Shown one piece after another: positions 30,840 through 37,391 of a stretch of 38,414 nt of DNA. Within the stretch, counting starts at the first letter, position 1, and every line of letters begins with the position of its first letter. This DNA comes from Dehalococcoidia bacterium. GTDB taxonomy: Bacteria; Chloroflexota; Dehalococcoidia; Tepidiformales; Tepidiformaceae. The stretch lies in the NCBI GenBank assembly GCA_020847765.1, contig JADLBJ010000001.1:1-38414 (forward strand). Direction: 5' to 3'. The notes beneath the pieces are model-generated. The model made no database searches. It was not told where the DNA came from and saw only the letters and a program-made list of their open reading frames with translations. Both the position numbers and the translations under genes were made by a program.

Positions 30840-32471
30840 TCAGTTGGTGAAGGCGTTGTAGGCGCCGTCGTTGTCGCCCGGGTTCAGGTCGTTGGTGACG
30901 TTGGCGATGGCGATGATCGGCACGTCGCTGGTGATAACCATGCCACCCCACAGGCAGCCCGGGTTCTGGCCGAGGCCGTTGCTGTCGCCGCCGCCGGGGT
31001 TCAGGTTCTGGTAGAAGACCTTGGTGCCAGCGGTGATCTGGAAGGTCGTCGTGTAGGTGGCGGCGGCGCCGCAGCCGGGCGTACCGGAGGCCGTGTCGTT
31101 GATCGTCGTCAACGTCAGATTCGCCGTCGACCCGCTGGCGACCGTCACGCTCACCCAGCTGTTGTAGCCGCAGGAGGACCCGCCGCCTTCGCCGCAGGAG
31201 GCGTTGTTGCCGTAGGCACGGCGGAAGATGAGCGGCAGCTTGGCCGTTGTCGTCGCCCGCTCGACGGGCACGCCGTTGACAGCCGTGTAGAGGTCCTCGT
31301 CGACGTAGCTGCCCGCGGTCGTCATCTTCGCACGGAAGAGGACGGCGGCGATCGGCTGGTCGGAGGCGATGGTCGCCGCGCCGACGAAGCCGACGGGCAC
31401 CGTGCTGTCCTCGTAGACGGAGTGGTTGGCGGTGCCGTTGGCGGGCACCGTCTTGCTCACCGTCGACGTGCTGCCGGAGCTGGACTTGTACGTGATCGTC
31501 ACGTGGGCGTCGGAGCCGTTCGGGTTCGACATCAGGATCTGGCTGTAGAAGCCGTCCGCCGTTTTCAGGGAGAGCGGGATGGCGATGTTCTGGCCGAGGT
31601 CGCTCGCGGAGCCGCCGACGATGAAGCCGTCATAGGCGGCGAGCTTGCGCGGGCCGCTCGTCAGGTAGGCGTCGACGGCGACGGTTACGGGCGCGCCCGT
31701 CGAGGTGACGGTCGCCGCCATGAGGCCGTTGTTCGTGCCCCCCGGCATAGCCAGAGTAGCCTCGGCGGGCACGGCGACGGGGCCGAAGGCGACCTGGCCG
31801 GAGACGGGCACAGGGTAGCCGCTCGCGCAGCCGCTGCCGCCCGAGCCGCTGTCAGTCACAGGCGCGCGTCCGCCGCCGACGAACGAATAGGTGATGGTCA
31901 CGCAGGCGGTGGCGTTGCCCGTGTTCGCGATGGCGAAGCGCGTGTTGTACGTGTTGTCGAGGTTGTTGGCGACGTAGGGCAGGGTCACCGTGTTGCCGCC
32001 CGTGGAGAAGGCGTTGTGGATCGAGTACGACTTGCGGCCGGTGCCGTTCTGTTCGATGTCGCGCACGAGCAGGGCGTTGATCGGCTGGTCGCTGGAAAGC
32101 ACGCCGACGCCCCGGAAGCCGGGTACGAGGCCGTTGTTGATCGCCTGCGCGAAGGTGTGCGTCCCGCCCACGGGCACGTTCGGCACGACGATGCTGGCGC
32201 CGCTGATGAGGACGCCCGCCGGCGTGTAGAAGTCCATGGCGATCGTCGCCGGCGCCGTGCCGTTGTTCTGGGCGATCGCGCTCGTGTTCTCCTTGCTGTT
32301 CGGCAGGAGCGCCGGCATCACCTGCTGATAGGGCAGGCGGGCCGAAACGCGGGCCGGTTCGCCCGGGCGGGAGGCCGCACCTGCGTCCATCGCCGCGGTG
32401 GCGAAAACGGCCGCACCGAGCGCGGCGCAGGCGGCGACGATTCCCAGGGTTCGTGCTCGAACTCGCTCCAT
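30840..32471 (-). CDS. Secreted protein with four related beta-rich repeats, unknown function
   Basis: A protein of 543 residues with a signal peptide (RTLGIVAACAALGAAVFATAAM, cleavage near AGAA). The mature part is Gly/Ser/Thr/Asn-rich with four units of ~95-130 residues, each opening with (L/I)P and a hydrophobic strand, continuing with N-rich strands (FAIANTGNATACVTITY, ILMSNPNGSDAHVTITY) and ending with GF.G......SDQPI.A or a variant (SSDQPINALL, ASDQPIAAVL, TSDVPIIAIA). Unit 2 has lost SDQPI. No catalytic motif or anchor is seen. Cysteines pair mostly in units 2 and 4. ATG 32471 has GAGGAG at 7-8 nt; GTG 32486 is possible if leaderless. An adhesin or matrix protein is a guess. Confidence 0.8.
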   Translation of the reverse strand: MERVRARTLGIVAACAALGAAVFATAAMDAGAASRPGEPARVSARLPYQQVMPALLPNSKENTSAIAQNNGTAPATIAMDFYTPAGVLISGASIVVPNVPVGGTHTFAQAINNGLVPGFRGVGVLSSDQPINALLVRDIEQNGTGRKSYSIHNAFSTGGNTVTLPYVANNLDNTYNTRFAIANTGNATACVTITYSFVGGGRAPVTDSGSGGSGCASGYPVPVSGQVAFGPVAVPAEATLAMPGGTNNGLMAATVTSTGAPVTVAVDAYLTSGPRKLAAYDGFIVGGSASDLGQNIAIPLSLKTADGFYSQILMSNPNGSDAHVTITYKSSSGSTSTVSKTVPANGTANHSVYEDSTVPVGFVGAATIASDQPIAAVLFRAKMTTAGSYVDEDLYTAVNGVPVERATTTAKLPLIFRRAYGNNASCGEGGGSSCGYNSWVSVTVASGSTANLTLTTINDTASGTPGCGAAATYTTTFQITAGTKVFYQNLNPGGGDSNGLGQNPGCLWGGMVITSDVPIIAIANVTNDLNPGDNDGAYNAFTN

Positions 32472-32492
32472 AGCAACTCTCCTCACCGGGGC

Positions 32493-32521
32493 AGTGTCGA
32501 ATGCGCTCTACCTTGGGTCAA
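32493..32521 (-). promoter_or_regulatory. Promoter of the secreted four-repeat protein
   Basis: On the minus strand: TTGACC (32516-32521), a 17-nt spacer and GACACT (32493-32498). Transcription would start near 32486. Confidence 0.5.
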
Positions 32522-32551
32522 CGCGCCGGGCCCGCTGGACGGCCACGGAAA

Positions 32552-32567
32552 TGTAAACGCACTGTAA
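32552..32567. promoter_or_regulatory. Direct repeat TGTAA with 11-bp period
   Basis: TGTAA at 32552-32556 and 32563-32567, about 30 bp upstream of the -35 box. Direct repeats one helical turn apart are typical of OmpR/PhoB-type response-regulator sites. Confidence 0.3.
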
Positions 32568-32639
32568 CTTTTGCGGGCCACGTCGTCGCCCTCGCGCAAA
32601 CGCCGAGAGCCCGACGGCGCCTCGCGGGGCGGCCTCCGC

Positions 32640-32735
32640 TCAGCTGAACTGGTTCAGGGCCTGAAAGACAAGCACGAGCAGCACGGCGCCGCCGACCAGG
32701 GTCAGAACGAAGGTGCGCCCGTTCACGCCGCCCAT
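32640..32735 (-). CDS. 31-residue single-helix membrane peptide
   Basis: ATG at 32735 to TGA at 32640 encodes MGGVNGRTFVLTLVGGAVLL followed by VLVFQALNQFS: a short polar start, one 16-18-residue hydrophobic helix and an amphipathic tail. GGATGAG lies ~5 nt before the ATG. It is 33 nt downstream of the LLM gene on the same strand. No family is recognised. The clear helix and ribosome-binding-like site favour a real small protein over chance. Confidence 0.45.
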   Translation of the reverse strand: MGGVNGRTFVLTLVGGAVLLVLVFQALNQFS

Positions 32736-32768
32736 TGTCTCATCCGGCGAGCGCGCGCGCAGGTGGCG

Positions 32769-33776
32769 TCACGCGGGCCGGGGGGCATGGTCGCGCAGCG
32801 CCTGGCGGACGATCTCCTGCCGGCGCGCGGGCTCGCGCTCGGCCATCGAAAAGGAAAGAAAGGCGGTGTCGACACCCGCCTCCAAATAGCGCTGGACGTG
32901 TGCGCGGCGCTCTTCGGGCCGGCCCTGAATGACGAGCTCCGCCGCCGTCGCGGGGGGGATGGCGGCCAGCGCGGCACGGCGGTCGCCCGCCTCCCAGGCC
33001 TCCCACATCCCCGCCAGCGCGGGCCCGCGTCCCAACCATTCGTGAAACTCGCGGTAGACGGGCACGTTCAGGTAGGCGGCGATCTGGCGGCGGACCGTCA
33101 CGTCGGCGACTTCGCCTGCCGGATCGACGTTCACCATCAGGCGGGCCGTCACCTCGATCGCCGCCGGGTCGCGTCCCGCCGCCCGCGCCGCCTCGCGCAC
33201 GACGGCGACCGACTGGCGCACGTCTTCGGCCGAGAGCCAATTGAGGCAGACGCCGTCGGCCACCTCGCCGGCCACGCGCAGCATCCCCCGGCGCAGCGCA
33301 GCGACGTGGATCGGGATCGGGCCGGGCACAGGGCGCGAAAGGCGGAGGCCGTCGACGGAGAAGGTCTGGCCCTTGAAGACAACGCGCTCGCCTGCCAGCG
33401 CCTGGCGCAGGAAGGCCACCGTCTCGCGCACGCGGGTGGCCGGGCGACGGAAGGGCGTGTCGTTCCACGCCTCGACGATCGGCTGCGAGCCAGAGCCGAC
33501 GCCGAGGACGAAGCGCCCCGGCGCCAGCTCGGCGATCGCCGCGGCGCTCTGCGCCAGAGTGGCCGGGCCACGAGTGTAGACGTTTGCGATCGCCGTCCCC
33601 ACGCGCATCGTCGTCGCCTGGGCGACAACGGCGAGCGGCGTGAAGCAGTCCACGCCGTCCACCTCGAACGACCAGGCGTCGGTGTAGCCGAGGGCAGCCA
33701 TCTCGCGGGCGAGGGCGGCGTGGTCGCCGAGCGGGATCTCGTAGGGGACGGAGAGCGCGATCCGCTTATCGAACAT
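32769..33776 (-). CDS. LLM class F420-dependent oxidoreductase
   Basis: A luciferase-like flavin/F420 oxidoreductase of 335 residues. Typical sequences are ALGYTDAWSFEVDGVDCFTPL, MRVGTAIANVYTRGP, ELAPGRFVLGVGSGS, PIHVAALRRGMLRVAGEVADG and the C-terminal IQGRPEERRAHVQRYLEAGVD. It is closer to the F420-dependent methylene-H4MPT reductase-like group than to the LLM protein at 1471-2349. Substrate unknown. Its ATG overlaps the stop of the phosphotransferase-like gene by 11 nt, so the two form an operon. Confidence 0.88.
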   Translation of the reverse strand: MFDKRIALSVPYEIPLGDHAALAREMAALGYTDAWSFEVDGVDCFTPLAVVAQATTMRVGTAIANVYTRGPATLAQSAAAIAELAPGRFVLGVGSGSQPIVEAWNDTPFRRPATRVRETVAFLRQALAGERVVFKGQTFSVDGLRLSRPVPGPIPIHVAALRRGMLRVAGEVADGVCLNWLSAEDVRQSVAVVREAARAAGRDPAAIEVTARLMVNVDPAGEVADVTVRRQIAAYLNVPVYREFHEWLGRGPALAGMWEAWEAGDRRAALAAIPPATAAELVIQGRPEERRAHVQRYLEAGVDTAFLSFSMAEREPARRQEIVRQALRDHAPRPA

Positions 33777-34821
33777 CGTCGCCCTTCGCGTCTATCAAGC
33801 GCTGGGCGCTGGCGATCATCATCGGCACGCGCCATTCGAACTCGGCGGCACCGGGGTTGGCCGCCGCCCCCTCGACGAAATGCATGTACAGCCCCTCCAG
33901 GATGACGATCCCCTTGTAGGCCGCGAGGACGCGGTAGAACAGGAAGTCGCGCATCGAGCGGCCCGTGCGCGCCTCGTACAGCGCGGCCATCTCGCCGACG
34001 GAGGGGAAGCCGGCCAGCTCGCTCAGGCCGCTCCGCAGCGGGGGCCGGTCCTCGAAGCCCGGCGGCGACGGCGGGTTCGTCCACGTGTTGAGAAGGTAGC
34101 CGAGGTCGGCCAGCGGGTCGCCGATGGTCGCCATCTCCCAGTCGAACACGGCAACGAGGCGCGGCTGGTCGACGGCGAACATGACGTTGTCGAGCTTGTA
34201 GTCACCGTGGACGACGGTCGCCGGCACCTCAGCAGGGATGCGCTCCTTCAGCCAGGCGGTGATCCGATCGAGCCCGGGCAGCTCGCGCGTGCGTGGCTTC
34301 GTGAGCTCCCACTGGTTGCTCCAGCGCTCCACCTGTCGCACAACGTAGCCACTGTCCCGCCCGGCGAGGCCGGCAGCACGCCAGTCGACGGCGTGGATTT
34401 CAGCCAGTGTGTCAACCATCTCCTCGGCCATACGGTACCGCCCGGCGGGGTCGTCGTAGGCGCTGGGCAGCTCGGTGCGGACGACGACGCCCTCCATCCG
34501 CTCCATCAGATAGAAGGGAGCGCCGATGACGGAGGTGTCCTGGCAGAGGGCGACGGGACGGGGCACGCGCGCCTTGCCGTGCAGGGCGGACAGAAAGCGG
34601 TGCTCGCGGACGACGTCGTGCGCCGTGGGGAGCAATGGCCCGCGCGGTGGCCGCCGCAGCACCCAGCGCTCTTCACCGCGGCTGACGTAAAAGGTTTCGT
34701 TCGAGAAGCCCGCCACGTGCTTCTGCACCGAGAGCGGACCGGGGACGCCTGGCACGGTCGCGTTCACGAAGCGTTCGAGCGCGCCGACGTCGATCAGCCG
34801 GGCGAGGTCCGCGTCCGCCAT
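33766..34821 (-). CDS. Phosphotransferase (APH/choline kinase-like) family protein
   Basis: A protein of 351 residues. Kinase-fold markers: GFSNETFYV, RWVLRRPP (ATP-site lysine replaced by arginine), the Brenner motif VVHGDYKLDNVMF and the DFG-like VFDWEMATIGDPLADLGY. The pattern follows the N-terminal domain of ACAD10/ACAD11 and the bacterial phosphotransferases found with acyl-CoA dehydrogenases, proposed to phosphorylate hydroxyacyl substrates. ATG 34821 is fixed by AGGAGGTG 5 nt upstream. Not good evidence for antibiotic resistance. Confidence 0.88.
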   Translation of the reverse strand: MADADLARLIDVGALERFVNATVPGVPGPLSVQKHVAGFSNETFYVSRGEERWVLRRPPRGPLLPTAHDVVREHRFLSALHGKARVPRPVALCQDTSVIGAPFYLMERMEGVVVRTELPSAYDDPAGRYRMAEEMVDTLAEIHAVDWRAAGLAGRDSGYVVRQVERWSNQWELTKPRTRELPGLDRITAWLKERIPAEVPATVVHGDYKLDNVMFAVDQPRLVAVFDWEMATIGDPLADLGYLLNTWTNPPSPPGFEDRPPLRSGLSELAGFPSVGEMAALYEARTGRSMRDFLFYRVLAAYKGIVILEGLYMHFVEGAAANPGAAEFEWRVPMMIASAQRLIDAKGDDVR

Positions 34822-34845
34822 CTTCCACCTCCTCGGGCCAACGGG

Positions 34846-34874
34846 AGTCTGCAATCGGGGGCCGGCGCCGTCAA
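34846..34874 (-). promoter_or_regulatory. Promoter of the phosphotransferase-LLM operon
   Basis: On the minus strand: TTGACG (34869-34874), a 17-nt spacer and CAGACT (34846-34851), with a ~20-nt leader carrying AGGAGGTG. Confidence 0.55.
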
Positions 34875-34895
34875 CGCCGTCTGTCCCAGCGGGCG

Positions 34896-34901
34896 TAGAA
34901 T
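34896..34901 (+). promoter_or_regulatory. -10 box TAGAAT, 6 nt before the nitroreductase ATG
   Basis: TAGAAT, then GCCGAC, then ATG at 34908. No Shine-Dalgarno sequence; leaderless geometry. Confidence 0.5.
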
Positions 34902-34907
34902 GCCGAC

Positions 34908-35405
34908 ATGGACAGCTACGAAGCGACCATTCGGAAACGCGACCGGCGCACCTTTCTCGACCGTCCCCTGCGCGAGGAGACGACGCGTCGCATCCTCCAG
35001 GCCGGGCGCATGGCGGGGAGCTCGAAGAACGCGCAGCCGAACCGCTTCATTCTCGTGCGCGACCGGGAGCGGCTCCAGGCTCTCGCGGCGATCAGCCCCA
35101 ATGGCCGCTGGCTCGCCTCGGCGGCAGCGGCAGTGATCATCGTCCAGGAAGGGCGGGAGCACGGCTTCGACGCCGGCCGCGCGGCGCAGAACATGATGGT
35201 CGCCGCCTTCGGCGAGGGGGTCGGGTCGTGCCCGGCGCACCTGCCCGAAACGGAGCTGGCCCGGGAGTTCGGCATTCCCGGGGACCTGCACGTGGACCGC
35301 GTCATCGGCTTCGGGTACGTGGATCCGGCACAGGGCGGCCCCCCGTCCGGGGTGGCGCGCAAGCGGCTGCCCCTCGCCGAGATCGTGCACGAGGAGCGCT
35401 GGTAG
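34908..35405 (+). CDS. Nitroreductase family flavoprotein (short)
   Basis: A protein of 165 residues with FMN-binding features: IRKRDRRTFLDRPL (Arg cluster), ILQAGRMAGSSKNAQPNRF, DAGRAAQNMMVAAFGEGVG and VIGFGYVDP. Usual members have 180-220 residues; the middle region is shortened. It reduces nitro groups, quinones or other electrophiles with NAD(P)H, as a dimer. The natural substrate is unknown. Divergent from the phosphotransferase-LLM operon and convergent with the DUF1385 gene. Confidence 0.88.
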   Translation: MDSYEATIRKRDRRTFLDRPLREETTRRILQAGRMAGSSKNAQPNRFILVRDRERLQALAAISPNGRWLASAAAAVIIVQEGREHGFDAGRAAQNMMVAAFGEGVGSCPAHLPETELAREFGIPGDLHVDRVIGFGYVDPAQGGPPSGVARKRLPLAEIVHEERW

Positions 35406-35423
35406 GGCTTTCGACGGACCGCG

Positions 35424-36395
35424 TCAGTCGAGGGGCGGGGCGGCGGCCAGCGCCTGGGCGTCCTCGCGCACCTCGAGCGGGGCGGCCCGGCTCGTCTCTT
35501 CGAGAACTGCCTGGAAAGAGGCGATCGCCACCTCGATCTGGGAGTCGTCGGGCACCTTCGTCGTCAGCGCCTGGAGGGCGATGTTCGGGATGAACATGGC
35601 GCGCACGACGGCGTGGCCGTTGAAGCGCGCCCCCAGACGAAGGATCTCGTAGCTCACGCCCGCCACTGCCGGAATGAGGAAGATCCGCGAGGCGGTGCGC
35701 ACGATCAGCCCTTCGTCCACCAGGGCGTCGAAGGCGAAGAATGTGACCAGCGCGACCAGAACGACGACGAGCAGGAAGCTCGTGCCGCAGCGCGTGTGCT
35801 CCTTGGGGAAGGGGCGCACCGCTTCGACAGTCAGCGGCCGGCCGGCCTCGTAGGCGTGGATCGTCATGTGCTCGGCACCGTGGTACTGGAAGACGCGCCG
35901 GATCTCCGCCAGCCGCCCGATGAGGGCGATGTAGCCAACGAAGAGGCCGAGCCGGAGGGCACCTTCCACGCCGACGATCACCAGCCGGTGGGCGTCGAAC
36001 GCCTCGAGGATGTTGGCCAGGAGGATGGGCGCGGCGAAAAAGACGGCAACCACGAAGAGCAGGGCGACGGCCATCGTCCCCCAGAAGACCTTCTCCGGGA
36101 ACTCCGTCGCGCCCTCCTCGGCGGCGGGGTCCTCGTAGGCAATGCGCGACGAGAACGAGAGGGCGCGCATGCCGAGAACCATCGTCTCCCAGAGGACGAT
36201 CATGCCCCGAAGGAGGGGGATCCGGCGCGCGCGTCCAGTGTAGATCCCGCTGAGACGCTCGGCGTGGCGGACGATATGGCCGCGGGGGTGGCGCACGGCG
36301 ACGGCCATGTGCTCCGGCCCGCGGATCATCACGCCTTCGAGCACCGCCTGGCCGCCGTAGTAGAGGTTCGTCGCTGTCGTTTGCGGTGCGCTCAT
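35424..36395 (-). CDS. DUF1385 family membrane protein (YqhQ-like)
   Basis: A protein of 323 residues starting MSAPQ at 36395; NLYYGGQAVLEGVMIRGPEH followed by MAVAVRHPRG is the invariant family start, which rules out the earlier in-frame codons to 36506. Three or four membrane helices, then EIRRVFQYHGAEHMTIHAYE and HTRCGTSFLLVV, the conserved His/Glu/Cys motifs suggesting a metal site. Function unknown; the family is often next to rpmE or prfA, as here (after rpmE). A hairpin terminator lies between it and rpmE, so its transcription may depend on read-through. Confidence 0.93.
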   Translation of the reverse strand: MSAPQTTATNLYYGGQAVLEGVMIRGPEHMAVAVRHPRGHIVRHAERLSGIYTGRARRIPLLRGMIVLWETMVLGMRALSFSSRIAYEDPAAEEGATEFPEKVFWGTMAVALLFVVAVFFAAPILLANILEAFDAHRLVIVGVEGALRLGLFVGYIALIGRLAEIRRVFQYHGAEHMTIHAYEAGRPLTVEAVRPFPKEHTRCGTSFLLVVVLVALVTFFAFDALVDEGLIVRTASRIFLIPAVAGVSYEILRLGARFNGHAVVRAMFIPNIALQALTTKVPDDSQIEVAIASFQAVLEETSRAAPLEVREDAQALAAAPPLD

Positions 36396-36417
36396 GTCGT
36401 CTCGCGCCGATATGAAA

Positions 36418-36439
36418 CGGGGCGCCCGGCGGCGCCCCG
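36418..36439 (-). terminator. Hairpin terminator after rpmE
   Basis: Perfect 9-bp stem CGGGGCGCC / GGCGCCCCG with a 4-nt loop, 20 nt past the rpmE stop, followed on the minus strand by TTTCAT. Confidence 0.65.
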
Positions 36440-36459
36440 GTCGTTGTCCTGCCGCAAAT

Positions 36460-36669
36460 TCAGCGGCCGGTGCGGTTCGCGTACCGCCGGTTGAACCGTT
36501 CGACACGGCCGGCGGTGTCGACGATACGCTGCTCGCCCGTGAAGAACGGGTGGCAGACGCTGCAGACGTCGACGTGCATGGCGGGGCGCGTGGAGCGCGT
36601 CTTCACTTCGTTGCCACAGGTGCAGTGGATCGTGGCTTCGACGTATTTGGGATGGATGCTGGCCTTCAT
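36460..36669 (-). CDS. rpmE: 50S ribosomal protein L31 (zinc-binding form)
   Basis: A protein of 69 residues. [20 protein letters not shown] and [12 protein letters not shown] give the C16, C18 and CSVC cysteines of the zinc (C+) form. Two ATGs are adjacent; the second (36669) has AGGAGG at 5 nt, better than the first at 2 nt. It follows rpmA by 23 nt in the L21-L27-L31 run. No C-minus paralogue is visible here. Confidence 0.96.
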   Translation of the reverse strand: MKASIHPKYVEATIHCTCGNEVKTRSTRPAMHVDVCSVCHPFFTGEQRIVDTAGRVERFNRRYANRTGR

Positions 36670-36692
36670 CATGGCCTCCTTCGGAAATCGCC

Positions 36693-36959
36693 TCAGCTGG
36701 CGGCTGCGGCGTAGACGCTGATCTTCTTGCGCCGTCCTTTGGCGAACGGCTCGAATTTCACCTGCCCGTCGATGAGCGAGAAGATGGTGTAGTCGCGCCC
36801 CAGGCCAACGTTCTCGCCGGGATGGAAGCGCGTTCCCCGCTGGCGAATGATGATCGACCCGGGCTTGACGACCTCGCCGTCGAAGTGCTTGACGCCGAGA
36901 CGCTGGCTGTTGCTGTCGCGGCCGTTCTTGGAGCTGCTGACGCCTTTCTTATGTGCCAC
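36693..36959 (-). CDS. rpmA: 50S ribosomal protein L27
   Basis: A protein of 88 residues from [23 protein letters not shown] then [21 protein letters not shown] and [12 protein letters not shown]. The mature N-terminus starts at once, so there is no cleavable N-terminal extension of the Firmicutes type. It follows rplU by 5 nt, and its C-terminus is basic ([15 protein letters not shown]). Confidence 0.97.
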   Translation of the reverse strand: MAHKKGVSSSKNGRDSNSQRLGVKHFDGEVVKPGSIIIRQRGTRFHPGENVGLGRDYTIFSLIDGQVKFEPFAKGRRKKISVYAAAAS

Positions 36960-36964
36960 GGGGC

Positions 36965-37276
36965 CTACCCTCGCGAGATGGACTCGACCACCAGGCGGGT
37001 GACCGGCTGGCGATGGCCGAGGGTGCGGCGGTAGCGCACCTTGTTCTTGTACTTCATGAACCGGATCTTGCGGCTCTTGCCGTGCTCGGCGATGCGGGCA
37101 TGCAGCGCCGCGTTCGCCACCAACGGCGTGCCGATCGTCACCTCCCCGCCGTCCAGGAGCATGAGCACGTCGAAAGCGACCGTCTCGCCCGGATCGCCGG
37201 CGACGCGGCTGACTTCGAATTCCTGCCCTTCGACGAGGCGCATCTGTCGCCCATCGGCGCGCACGATCGCTTCCAT
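36965..37276 (-). CDS. rplU: 50S ribosomal protein L21
   Basis: A protein of 103 residues: [20 protein letters not shown], then [17 protein letters not shown] and the conserved [22 protein letters not shown] near the C-terminus. It binds 23S rRNA in the large subunit. First gene of the L21-L27-L31 operon, with a strong promoter upstream. TGGAG lies ~7 nt before the ATG. Confidence 0.97.
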   Translation of the reverse strand: MEAIVRADGRQMRLVEGQEFEVSRVAGDPGETVAFDVLMLLDGGEVTIGTPLVANAALHARIAEHGKSRKIRFMKYKNKVRYRRTLGHRQPVTRLVVESISRG

Positions 37277-37295
37277 ACAACACTCCAGAGTCGGG

Positions 37296-37307
37296 TGGAC
37301 ATGTCCA
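37296..37307. promoter_or_regulatory. Palindrome TGGACATGTCCA at the rplU transcription start
   Basis: Perfect 12-bp palindrome directly after the -10 box of the rplU promoter. A repressor site or an RNA element at the 5' end are both possible. Confidence 0.4.
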
Positions 37308-37336
37308 GTCTAGGGATTGCCGCGCCGTTTGGTCAA
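37307..37336 (-). promoter_or_regulatory. rplU-rpmA-rpmE promoter
   Basis: On the minus strand: TTGACC (37331-37336), an 18-nt spacer and TAGACT (37307-37312). Predicted leader ~25 nt. Confidence 0.65.
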
Positions 37337-37391
37337 CGCTTCCCGGCCGTGGGCAGCGCAGGCCGAACGGGCGCGTCCGCAACCGCTGAGG

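Noticed and set aside
33766-34821. Aminoglycoside resistance kinase
   Set aside because: The Brenner and DFW motifs are shared by the whole APH-like superfamily; the flanking sequence and LLM neighbour fit the ACAD10/11-type group better.
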